This document shows, in pieces, positions 5,250 through 10,239 of a stretch of DNA of 10,239 bases; the first letter of the stretch is position 1, and each line of letters starts with the position of its first letter. The notes beneath the pieces were generated by a model. It saw nothing but the letters and a program-made list of their open reading frames with translations. It had not been told where the DNA came from and searched no databases. Source of the stretch: Kocuria sp. p3-SID1428 (lineage in GTDB: Bacteria; Actinomycetota; Actinomycetes; Actinomycetales; Micrococcaceae); assembly GCF_025149945.1 (NCBI RefSeq), contig NZ_JALXVH010000072.1, positions 1-10,239 on the forward strand, read 5' to 3'. The translations under genes and the position numbers were made by a program.

Positions 5250-5346
5250 CGGCGGAGAGCTAACCGTTTAACGCTCCGCCGCTTCAGCACCTCATTCGCT
5301 GGGCGGTGTACTTGTGCTGCCCGGGTCACAGAACTAGTGCTCGGAG
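5237..5346 (+). promoter_or_regulatory. erm translational attenuator
   Basis: Four segments can pair in two exclusive ways. Segment 1 (CCGCCG, 5237-5242) pairs with segment 2 (CGGCGG, 5250-5255). Segment 2 extended (CGGCGGAG, 5250-5257) pairs exactly with segment 3 (CTCCGCCG, 5274-5281). Segment 3 (CTCCG, 5274-5278, with AGCAC 5286-5290) pairs with segment 4 (GTGCTCGGAG, 5337-5346), which holds the erm Shine-Dalgarno GGAG. In the established ErmC scheme, 1:2 plus 3:4 hides the start site. A ribosome stalled in the leader covers segment 1, lets 2:3 form and frees segment 4. A further hairpin (5276-5280 with 5302-5306) is an alternative partner for segment 3. Confidence 0.6.
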
Positions 5347-5355
5347 TAACTTCCC

Positions 5356-6168
5356 ATGCCTGCTTATCGTGTTGGCCGTCACGAACTCGGCCAAAATTTC
5401 CTGACCGAACGCACGACGATCGACTCGATCGTCGAACTAGTTTCTCGCACAGATGGCCCGATCGTCGAAATCGGTTCGGGCGGTGGCGCATTGACCTTGC
5501 CCCTACAAAGACTGCGGCGGCCGATTACGGCTATCGAGATCGACTCAAGCTATGCGCTAAAGCTCCGGCGGCGCGTGAGTTCTAATACCACAGTCGTTAA
5601 CACAGACTTCCTGCGCTATCGGCTGCCCCAAACTCCTTGCACCGTGGTGGGAAACTTGCCGTTTCATCACACAACTGCAATATTGCGGAGGGTCCTCCAT
5701 GCCGACTACTGGACCGCTGCGGTCCTTATAGTGCAGTGGGAGGTTGCACGTCGGCGGGCGGCGGTCGGTGGTGCGACGATGATGACGGCGCAGTGGTGGC
5801 CCTGGTACGAGTTCGGTCTAGCAGGTCGTGTTCCCGCGTCTGCGTTCACACCACGTCCGGGAGTCGATGCAGGGATAATGACCATCGCTCGACGGCGGAC
5901 CCCGCTCGTCGATCCTGCGCTTCGGCCCGTATACAGCAGGTTCGTCCATGCCGTCTTCACCGGTAAGGGGCACGGACTGCATCAGATCCTGCCTCGGGTG
6001 GCTGGTCGATCCGGCAGAACCGCAGTCAAGAAGTGGCTCGCTGACCAACAATTTCGGGGTACTCCACTGCCGCGTGACCTCTCAGCTAAACAGTGGTCCG
6101 AACTTTTCGCGGTCACCGGTCAAAGTGCTTGGTTTACTGAGCAGATACAGGGCGGGCGGCCACAATGA
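5356..6168 (+). CDS. erm: Erm 23S rRNA (adenine A2058-N6) methyltransferase, MLSB resistance
   Basis: The 270-residue enzyme uses S-adenosylmethionine to methylate adenine 2058 (E. coli numbering) of 23S rRNA, blocking macrolide, lincosamide and streptogramin B binding. Family marks are all present: N-terminal GRHELGQNFL (7-16), motif I IVEIGSGGGALT (36-47), acidic motif AIEID (59-63), NTDFLRYRLP (82-91) with Asp84, the adenine-site motif VGNLPFH (98-104), and FTPRPGVDAG (164-173). Length is normal and the frame intact, so it should be active. The style is that of actinobacterial Erm proteins (Erm(X)/Erm(46) neighbourhood); the exact class needs a database comparison. ATG 5356 has GGAG (5343-5346) 9 nt upstream, inside the attenuator. 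The TGA overlaps the ATG of an IS481-family transposase (ATGA), so erm travels as a passenger next to that transposase. Confidence 0.95.
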   Translation: MPAYRVGRHELGQNFLTERTTIDSIVELVSRTDGPIVEIGSGGGALTLPLQRLRRPITAIEIDSSYALKLRRRVSSNTTVVNTDFLRYRLPQTPCTVVGNLPFHHTTAILRRVLHADYWTAAVLIVQWEVARRRAAVGGATMMTAQWWPWYEFGLAGRVPASAFTPRPGVDAGIMTIARRRTPLVDPALRPVYSRFVHAVFTGKGHGLHQILPRVAGRSGRTAVKKWLADQQFRGTPLPRDLSAKQWSELFAVTGQSAWFTEQIQGGRPQ

Positions 6169-6308
6169 CGCATACCAATGCCCCATTGTCGGTAGAAGGT
6201 CGGCGGCGACTCGTCGAGCGATGCGCGAACCGTCCGATCTCACACGTCGCGGCGGAGATGGGTGTTTCGAGGGCAACCGCTTCGAAGTGGGTGAACCGCT
6301 ATCGCAGA
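6165..6308 (+). mobile_element. IS481-family transposase, N-terminal fragment
   Basis: From ATG 6165 the frame reads MTHTNAPLSVEGRRRLVERC, then ISHVAAEMGVSRATASKWVN and RYRR, the characteristic N-terminal helix-turn-helix of actinobacterial IS481-type transposases. After about 48 residues homology stops, and the DDE catalytic domain (rve) is absent. The sequence passes directly into a DNA methyltransferase tail in another frame. The fragment cannot transpose. Its start overlaps the erm stop by 4 nt (ATGA), which would couple its translation to erm. From memory, erm(46) of Rhodococcus equi is also carried by a transposon with IS481-type transposases, which would fit. I cannot confirm identity to that element here. 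Confidence 0.8.
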
Positions 6309-6309
6309 G

Positions 6310-6522
6310 GCCGGCCAGGGCATCCTCGAAGCCAGAGAGCTGCACTCGGGGCGTTCCTTGGCCCAGCACTACAGCCCCCTCGCGATGGACCCGGCGCTGG
6401 TAGCTGCCCATGAGACGCTTGATCGCCTGGTCGACCGCGCCTTCGGGGCCGCGCAAACTCTGCGCTCGAACGATGACCGGGCGACACTGCTGTTCCAGCG
6501 CTACGCGGAACTCACCACCTAA
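6310..6522 (+). pseudogene. 3' remnant of a type II/MmeI-like DNA methyltransferase
   Basis: The frame ending in TAA 6520-6522 reads GQGILEARELHSGRSLAQHY, then SPLAMDPALVAAHETLDRLV, then RAFG and finally DDRATLLFQRYAELTT. This is the standard C terminus of large class I DNA methyltransferases of the MmeI/type IIL kind (ILDAR...LADLYDPLxMPPxLxxAHxxLDxxVDxAYG...RxxFLFxxY). The parent protein is usually 900 residues or more; only about 70 are left, without SAM-binding or catalytic NPPY motifs. The join to the IS481 fragment lies near 6305-6315 and probably records a one-ended transposition or deletion. It shows that the erm segment once sat beside a restriction-modification or phage-defence gene. 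Confidence 0.75.
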
Positions 6523-6549
6523 GGACACCCCCAGGACACGCGGCACGGG

Positions 6550-6595
6550 GCAGTAAGTACTGCTATACCGCAATCGGTATAGCAGTACTTACTGC
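6550..6595. terminator. perfect 21-bp palindromic hairpin between convergent units
   Basis: Arms 6550-6570 and 6575-6595 are exact reverse complements around the loop CAAT. It lies between the plus-strand erm/IS481 unit and the minus-strand parAB unit and includes the last codons and TAA of the parB-like gene. A bidirectional terminator is the simplest reading. There is no T-tract, and the arms contain AGTACT and the ACCG/CGGT ends also found in the repeats upstream of parA, so a protein binding site is possible. Confidence 0.65.
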
Positions 6596-6819
6596 TTGTT
6601 GAGTTCCTGCTGGATGGCGGTGACGACGATCTCTCGGACGGTGGTGCCCTGCTGACTGGCACGGGTCTTCAGTTCGCGCCGCAGGGACTCCGGGACCTGG
6701 ATGGTCAGGTGACGCAGCGGGTCGGACTCCTCGTGCTGCGGCAGGGCCTCCTTCATGGGCACCGCGGTTTCCCGAGTGCGGGGGGCCATGTTGTTGGCGG
6801 CGGTCTTCTTAGGCTTCAT
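6589..6819 (-). CDS. parB: ParB-like ribbon-helix-helix partition protein
   Basis: The 76-residue product has a basic, flexible N terminus followed by LRHLTIQVPESLRRELKTRA and a helix TTVREIVVTAIQQELNKQ, the beta-strand/helix/helix plan of an RHH DNA-binding protein. Small RHH proteins coded just after a short ParA act as the centromere-binding partner and as operon repressor (ParG/Omega-like systems). The ATG (6819-6817) overlaps the parA end by 11 nt, with GGAGG (6833-6829) 9 nt upstream inside parA, so the two are co-translated. The frame can be extended upstream into parA, but that translation is a shadow of parA. The stop lies in the 21-bp palindrome. Likely targets are the CGGTAAAAACCGT repeats at 7414-7450. 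Confidence 0.78.
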   Translation of the reverse strand: MKPKKTAANNMAPRTRETAVPMKEALPQHEESDPLRHLTIQVPESLRRELKTRASQQGTTVREIVVTAIQQELNKQ

Positions 6820-7399
6820 GGGTGGTGGCCTCCAGGATCTCGAGGGCTGCCTGCTGGTATCCGAAGAGCTCTCGCTCTGGTCGGGTACCGAAGGACTGAC
6901 GGATGGCTTCACGGCGGGGGATCGCGGTCTCGAAGTGGCCGATGCCGTGCTCGTCGAGAACCTCGAGCGCGCTTCGGTAGGAACGGGTGCGTCCATCGAC
7001 CTGGGTGAGCAAGACGTAGGAATCGACGGCCTGAGAGGAGACGGCCTCGGTGTCCCACACGCGGGACATGTCGATCGCACTCGGTGCGGTCGGGATGATC
7101 GCGGCCCGAGCGGTCTCGAGGGCGGCATCGATGCCGCGGGTGTCACCGGGGCCGGTGTCGATCAGCGTGAAGTCCGCCTTCTCGGAAGCTCTCCGCAGCT
7201 TGGCGACGTTGACTGCTTCCACCGCGAACGGCAGGGGTATTCCGTCTTCTTCAGCGCGCAGCGCCCATTCGGAGGCTGAGCCCTGGGGGTCGGCGTCCCA
7301 GACTTCTACGCTCCCGTACTCGGTGAGGGCGGTGGCCAGGAAGATCGCGGTGGTGGTCTTCCCTACGCCGCCCTTGGTGTTGGTGATGACCAGGCGCAT
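6809..7399 (-). CDS. parA: ParA-family partition ATPase
   Basis: The 196-residue protein starts MRLVITNTKGGVGKTTTAIF, with the deviant Walker A box KGGVGKTT at residues 9-16 (signature Lys9). It continues with WDADPQGSAS (34-43) as the switch I-like motif and LIDTGPGD (79-86) as Walker B. It is short for the family and lacks an N-terminal helix-turn-helix, which fits the type Ib plasmid ParA class that pairs with small RHH partners. ParA forms ATP-dependent patterns on the nucleoid and carries plasmid copies to the two cell halves. The ATG (7399-7397) lies close behind a repeat region that probably contains promoter and operator or centromere. A TAGCAT -10-like box at 7409-7404 would give a very short leader. 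Confidence 0.93.
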   Translation of the reverse strand: MRLVITNTKGGVGKTTTAIFLATALTEYGSVEVWDADPQGSASEWALRAEEDGIPLPFAVEAVNVAKLRRASEKADFTLIDTGPGDTRGIDAALETARAAIIPTAPSAIDMSRVWDTEAVSSQAVDSYVLLTQVDGRTRSYRSALEVLDEHGIGHFETAIPRREAIRQSFGTRPERELFGYQQAALEILEATTHEA

Positions 7400-7413
7400 G
7401 GTTGCATGCTACA

Positions 7414-7450
7414 CGGTAAAAACCGTAAACGGTATTCCGGTAAAAACCGT
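7414..7450. promoter_or_regulatory. parS-like repeats and parAB operator
   Basis: Two exact copies of CGGTAAAAACCGT (7414-7426 and 7438-7450), each palindromic at its ends (CGGT/ACCG), lie 24 bp apart just upstream of parA. A partial copy (ACGGTATT, 7429-7436) sits between them. Position and periodicity suit binding by the RHH protein as centromere and autorepressor site. Related motifs occur in the palindrome at 8053-8084. Confidence 0.6.
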
Positions 7451-7470
7451 CTATTGCGTGACGGCCGCTG

Positions 7471-7932
7471 TCATTCCTCCAGGCGGGCACGGTGCTTCTC
7501 CCAGATGCGCGCCAAAGCAGTCTCAGCGGGACGGGTGAACACGCGCTGCGGGCATACCTCCCAGTGGCAGAGCCAGTACGCATCTGTGGGTCCGGGCGTG
7601 GGTGCCAGGCGTGCAGTACCTGAGGAGTCCACTAGGAACCGAACGCGATGGGGCAGGCCGGTCAGCGGTTGGGCTTCGAAAGGAGCGTTTCTGCCAGAGC
7701 GGAAAGTCCACCACCGGATGGGTGCGGTGCAGCTCGAGCAGGTTGTGTCGCCATACTCGGTGTAGCCGCTGTGAATAGGTGCCGAGGGTGTGGGGAGGAA
7801 GTCGCCGAGCCGCATGTGATCGATGGACGAGGCGCTGGTTTGTTGACGAGCGCGGCAGCGGTTGCAGTAGTGCTCGCCGCGCATCGTGTAGTTGTTGATC
7901 TTAGTTCCGCAATGGGTACAGAGGGTGCTCAC
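7471..7932 (-). CDS. zinc-ribbon protein of unknown function
   Basis: The 153-residue product has a first zinc ribbon with C5, C8, C23 and C26 (CTHCG...YCNRCR). A second cluster has C65 and C68 (CSSC) and, further on, C122, H123 and C127 (CHWEVC). The chain between is Pro-rich and then beta-like, with W74-W75. There is no enzyme motif. Such two-site ribbons usually bind nucleic acid or partner proteins, but the role here is unknown. It starts at GTG 7932-7930 with GAGGA (7945-7941) 8 nt upstream. It lies on the minus strand between the recombinase and parA, and its stop is 21 nt before the parA repeat region, so it may be read together with the maintenance genes. A short overlapping frame precedes it. 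Confidence 0.72.
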   Translation of the reverse strand: MSTLCTHCGTKINNYTMRGEHYCNRCRARQQTSASSIDHMRLGDFLPTPSAPIHSGYTEYGDTTCSSCTAPIRWWTFRSGRNAPFEAQPLTGLPHRVRFLVDSSGTARLAPTPGPTDAYWLCHWEVCPQRVFTRPAETALARIWEKHRARLEE

Positions 7933-8052
7933 GGGTCTTGTCCTCGGGGTCGGCGAACAGCGTTTTTAGGGGGTACTGCCACCAGTCTTCCCTCCGATCG
8001 CGCCACAAACCCCATGGGAAGTTTTGTCACCTCCGTGTCGGAAAAATAGCTG

Positions 8053-8084
8053 TTCGGTAAATACCAATAACGGTGTTTACCGAA
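8053..8084. repeat. palindrome at the 3' end of the recombinase gene
   Basis: TTCGGTAAATACC (8053-8065) and GGTGTTTACCGAA (8072-8084) pair with a single G-T wobble around AATAAC. It overlaps the stop codon of the recombinase gene. It could be a terminator, but the CGGTAAA..ACC core resembles the parA-upstream repeats, so it may be a second partition protein site. Confidence 0.5.
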
Positions 8085-8994
8085 AGAGTGCTCCGACGGC
8101 ATGGGCGGAGGAGTTCTCCAGGCGGGTCCGGGAGTGGTCGTAGCGGCGCGTGGTGCGCGGGTCGCGGTGGCCCAGGGAGTCTTGGAGGTGGTGCAGCGGT
8201 ACGCCCAGCTCTAAGGCCAGGGTGGCGTGGGTGTGACGCAGCACATGGGGGGTCACGGGCTTGGTGGTCCCGGCATGAGAGGCCAGGCGCGTGAGGGTGC
8301 GAGCGGCGTCGTTGCGATCCCATGGGCGCCCGGTGGCGGTGGTGAAGATCAGCCGGTCGCGCTCATTGCCGCGGGCCAGCTCTGCTCCGGTGGTGCCGGT
8401 GAGGACGCGCAGCGTTTCGGCGGTATGACCGGGGAGATGGATCACTGCCTGAGCTCCGCCCTTACGGGTGACGGTCAGGTGGTCAGAGGTCAGACCGGAG
8501 CGGCCTGCGGTGAGCGCTTCGCTGATCCGCACCCCAGTGCTCAGCAGCAGATCCACCAGCGCGAGTGATCGCGGTGAGTGCTTCGCCGCAGCCTCGAGGA
8601 GATCCTCGGCCTCGCGGCGTGTCAGGGCTGCGGTGGTGGTGTGGTCGGGATCCACCACGGGGCGACGGACATGGGCGGCAGGGTTGGTTTCTGTCTGCTC
8701 CTCGGTGAGGGCATACCGGTAGAGCGCCGAGGCGGCGGCCAGCCGACGAGCGACGGTGGCCGGGGAGTCGCCAGCGGCTTGACGGGTCCGGGCGAACAGG
8801 TCGAGGTCCCGCCGGCGAGCAGTCAGTAGGTCGAGGCTGCGAGCGTCGAAGTGCTCGAGCAGGACGAGCGCATCGCGGCGGTAGGCCGTCCGTGTGTTCG
8901 CCGAGCTGTAGGAAGCCAGCCATGCGCCGAGCAACGGTCCGTAGCGTTGGGCGTTCGAGAGCGGTGAAAGAGCCGGTTCCAGGGGCGCTGTCAT
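8077..8994 (-). CDS. XerC/D-like tyrosine recombinase
   Basis: The 305-residue protein has an N-terminal SAM-like core-binding domain (about 15-110, including YSSANTRTAYRRDALVLLEH) and a C-terminal catalytic domain. All catalytic residues are present: Arg156 (STGVRISEAL), Lys178 (TRKGG), His250 and Arg253 (HVLRHTHA), His276 (LGHRDP) and the nucleophile Tyr285 (RRYDHSR). Length and simple layout match Xer-type recombinases rather than phage integrases, which have an extra arm-binding domain. Plasmid-borne enzymes of this kind resolve multimers or move small modules at dif-like sites. A 24-bp dif-like palindrome lies 24 nt upstream of the gene. The ATG (8994-8992) has no clear Shine-Dalgarno sequence, so translation may be weak or from a leaderless mRNA. 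Confidence 0.93.
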   Translation of the reverse strand: MTAPLEPALSPLSNAQRYGPLLGAWLASYSSANTRTAYRRDALVLLEHFDARSLDLLTARRRDLDLFARTRQAAGDSPATVARRLAAASALYRYALTEEQTETNPAAHVRRPVVDPDHTTTAALTRREAEDLLEAAAKHSPRSLALVDLLLSTGVRISEALTAGRSGLTSDHLTVTRKGGAQAVIHLPGHTAETLRVLTGTTGAELARGNERDRLIFTTATGRPWDRNDAARTLTRLASHAGTTKPVTPHVLRHTHATLALELGVPLHHLQDSLGHRDPRTTRRYDHSRTRLENSSAHAVGALFR

Positions 8995-9017
8995 GGCCGC
9001 AGGCTAGCCGAATGCTG

Positions 9018-9041
9018 CCCTCATAATGTCCCTTATGAGGG
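9018..9041. other. dif-like recombination site next to the recombinase gene
   Basis: CCCTCATAA (9018-9026), spacer TGTCCC (9027-9032) and TTATGAGGG (9033-9041) form a perfect palindrome of two 9-bp arms around 6 bp. The core CATAA-N6-TTATG is that of Xer dif sites, whose E. coli version has the spacer TGTATA. Lying directly upstream of a plasmid Xer-like gene, it is a natural resolution site. It could also act as an operator for that gene, since CATTAT within it can serve as a -10 box on the minus strand. Confidence 0.65.
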
Positions 9042-9050
9042 GTTGCAGGG

Positions 9051-9083
9051 CGGTGCCCCACCTGCTGTGCGGGGGGGGCACCG
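9051..9083 (-). terminator. GC-rich hairpin after the 71-residue protein gene
   Basis: CGGTGCCCC (9051-9059) and GGGGCACCG (9075-9083) are exact complements, 11 nt downstream of the stop of the minus-strand gene at 9095. No T-tract follows; this is a usual actinobacterial terminator form. Confidence 0.55.
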
Positions 9084-9094
9084 CGAAGGAAGGA

Positions 9095-9310
9095 TCAGAC
9101 CCTCTGGTTGATCGTTCCTCCGGGGTTCTCGCGACCCCATCGGGTCGTGACGAACCGTCCGCTGGTTGCCGATCGCGTCACTGACCTCGTGTTCCCGGTC
9201 CCCGGACCGACCCGCTCGGTCGTGGTCGTCTTCGGCGATCGAGCGGCGTGCTTCGTGGTGACGAAGCGCCCCGTCTTCGCGCTGCGAGACACCGATCGTC
9301 GTCGTGCCAT
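9095..9310 (-). CDS. small basic protein with duplicated 29-residue unit
   Basis: The 71-residue product is two repeats of 29 residues after MARRR: SVSRSAKTGRFVTT (6-19) running to TTTTERV (28-34), and SVTRSATSGRFVTT (43-56) running to TINQRV (66-71), joined by GPGTGNTR. Each unit has the Sx(S/T)RSAxxGRFVTT core seen in small actinobacterial proteins on plasmids and chromosomes whose function I do not know. It is basic, with no membrane part, and nucleic acid binding is a reasonable guess. The start at ATG 9310-9308 is fixed by an excellent AGGAGG (9321-9316) 5 nt upstream. The frame can be opened further to 9382, but that extension has no ribosome binding site. It is divergent from higB, with a TATAAT -10 box at 9365-9360. 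Confidence 0.78.
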   Translation of the reverse strand: MARRRSVSRSAKTGRFVTTKHAARSPKTTTTERVGPGTGNTRSVTRSATSGRFVTTRWGRENPGGTINQRV

Positions 9311-9359
9311 GTTCACCTCCTCGCGGCTGTTCGCACAGCCCCGTGTGGGGCCTATGTCT

Positions 9360-9420
9360 ATTATATCACAGGTAAACATCACCCATAGGGTGATGCACTG
9401 ATGTGCATTTGAAGTACACT
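9360..9420. promoter_or_regulatory. divergent promoters with palindromic operators (71-residue gene / higBA)
   Basis: On the minus strand TATAAT (9365-9360) is a perfect -10 box. On the plus strand TACACT (9415-9420) is the probable -10 of higBA. Between them are two palindromes: CATCACCC-ATA-GGGTGATG (9377-9395) and ATGCAC-TGAT-GTGCAT (9393-9408). They cover the -35 zones of both promoters. HigA-type antitoxins repress their own operon by binding such palindromes, so HigA probably controls higBA and may also affect the divergent gene. Confidence 0.6.
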
Positions 9421-9466
9421 AGGCTGTGCCCGTTCCGGAAGTGACTTCCCGGGGAGGGGCGGTTGG

Positions 9467-9769
9467 GTGCGCATCGAGTACGAGGACGACGAGCTACGGC
9501 GACTGGCCGAAGAGCCCCAGTTCGTCCACCCGCGTATCGGTAGAGACCTGACCAAGGCCTACCGCAAGGTGGTTGGCCAGATTGCGGCGGCCCAGGATGA
9601 ACGAGACCTGCGGGAGCTGAAGAGCCGCCGCTTGGAGAAGCTCAAAGGGGACAGGGCTGGACAGCACTCGATGCGGGTGAACGACCAGTACCGACTCATC
9701 GCGCGCTTCGAGACGAAGGAACCTGGCCGGGTCACGGTGGTGGTCGAGCTGGTGGATTATCACCCCTGA
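9467..9769 (+). CDS. higB: HigB/RelE-superfamily toxin
   Basis: The 100-residue basic protein shows the plan of HigB-type killer toxins: helical N terminus, LKSRRLEKLKGDRAGQHSMR, NDQYRLIARFE and a final strand with VELVDYHP. LxxLKG...wSxRvxxxyRLiFRF...DYH is the family signature. HigB toxins are ribosome-dependent mRNA endonucleases that stop translation when the labile antitoxin is lost. The conserved basic residues and the terminal Tyr-His pair are kept, so it should be functional. The start is GTG 9467, with GGAGG (9453-9457) 9 nt upstream. The toxin gene precedes the antitoxin, as is normal for hig operons; the antitoxin starts 31 nt after its stop. Confidence 0.9.
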   Translation: MRIEYEDDELRRLAEEPQFVHPRIGRDLTKAYRKVVGQIAAAQDERDLRELKSRRLEKLKGDRAGQHSMRVNDQYRLIARFETKEPGRVTVVVELVDYHP

Positions 9770-9800
9770 TTTTGTGCCCGAGGAGAGGAGATGAGCGATC

Positions 9801-10239
9801 GTGAGCGTTGCAGAGGCGTTCCCCGTCGGGGAGTACATCGAAGAAGAGCTGGAGGCACGGGGCTGGTCGCAGGCTGACTTCGCGGACATTCTGAAGCGCC
9901 CGGCGCAGTTCGTCTCCGAGATCATCAGCGGCAAGAAGGAGCTCACCCGTGAGTCGGCAGCACAGGTCGGCGCGGCGTTCGGTACGAGCCCGGAGCTGTG
10001 GCTGAACCTCCAGGACCGTTACCTGCTGTGGCAGCAGTCCATGGATGAGGGGCTCCAGAAGGGGCTCGACGACGTGCAACGGCGTGCCCGCCTCAACGAT
10101 TGGGCGCCGATCACAGAGTTACGGCGGCGTGGAGCCATTCGGGGATCTTCGCTCGAGGAAGTGGAGGCCGAGATCATCGAGCTGTTCGAGGTGAGCAGCC
10201 TTGAGGAAAAACCTGTCTTCGGTGCAGCTGCCCGCCGCA
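9801..10239 (+). CDS. higA: HigA antitoxin, XRE helix-turn-helix N-terminal part (continues at 1-644)
   Basis: The 5' 146 codons of the gene lie here. GTG 9801 is chosen because it gives MSVAEAFPVGEYIEEELEAR, the family N terminus, with AGGAG (9786-9790) 10 nt upstream. An ATG at 9791 is in another frame. GWSQADFADILKRPAQFVSE and SGKKELTRESAAQVGAAFGT (about 22-65) form the XRE/HigA helix-turn-helix, followed by SPELWLNLQDRY, typical of VapI/HigA proteins. After a helical linker the frame passes over the window end (AARR, then SNHEHV from base 3), leading to the ImmA/IrrE peptidase domain. It neutralises HigB and should repress the operon through the palindromes at 9377-9408. Confidence 0.92.
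   Translation, partial: MSVAEAFPVGEYIEEELEARGWSQADFADILKRPAQFVSEIISGKKELTRESAAQVGAAFGTSPELWLNLQDRYLLWQQSMDEGLQKGLDDVQRRARLNDWAPITELRRRGAIRGSSLEEVEAEIIELFEVSSLEEKPVFGAAARR

Noticed and set aside
6820..7146. N-terminal extension of the parB-like gene inside parA
   Set aside because: The translation is a Pro/Ser/Arg-rich shadow of parA, while ATG 6819 has a good Shine-Dalgarno sequence.

Overview
The window reads as a complete circular plasmid of 10,239 bp from a high-GC Gram-positive bacterium (Actinomycetota). Codons are GC-rich with G/C third positions, GTG starts are common, and the gene families (IS481 transposase, short plasmid ParA with an RHH partner, HigB with an ImmA-domain antitoxin, Erm of the actinobacterial branch) are typical of Micrococcales and Corynebacteriales. 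The evidence for a circle is that one gene runs off the right end and resumes at the left end. Base 10239 plus bases 1-2 complete a codon, and the joined frame gives one continuous 360-residue HigA/ImmA protein. The genus cannot be fixed from sequence alone.

Layout from position 1. The end of higA (1-644) runs into an AT-rich accessory island (about 645-2650). The island holds two diverged, inverted copies of a gene pair. Each copy is the 3' stub of a class I SAM methyltransferase followed at once by an intact gene for an unrecognised protein of about 130 residues (773-1165 on +, 1919-2320 on -). Between the two copies lies a GC-rich block on the minus strand with a small frameshifted DNA-binding gene and a probably truncated gene. 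Two large hairpins (2655-2724) then open a gene-free, strongly structured stretch of about 700 bp, the best candidate for a replication origin or non-coding RNA region. Next come an orphan zinc-ribbon/coiled-coil gene (3374-4078, -), a small basic protein gene (4334-4540, +) and a decayed mobilisation relaxase (about 4690-5147, +).

The resistance module follows. It has a promoter, a short leader peptide gene with a Lys-Ile-Arg motif, an attenuator with mutually exclusive hairpins, and an intact Erm 23S rRNA methyltransferase (5356-6168). The erm stop overlaps the start of an IS481-family transposase, which is cut after about 48 codons and joined to the 3' stub of a large type II/MmeI-like DNA methyltransferase. 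A perfect 21-bp hairpin (6550-6595) separates this from the minus-strand maintenance half: parB-like RHH gene, parA, a repeat-bearing control or centromere region, a zinc-ribbon protein and a tyrosine recombinase with a dif-like palindrome just upstream of its gene. A small internally duplicated protein gene and the higBA toxin-antitoxin operon diverge from a shared palindromic control region and close the circle.

Together these genes give segregation (ParAB), probable multimer resolution (tyrosine recombinase plus dif-like site), post-segregational killing (HigBA) and macrolide-lincosamide-streptogramin B resistance (Erm). Mobilisation appears lost. No recognised replication initiator was found, which makes the structured non-coding region and the unknown genes the most interesting parts.
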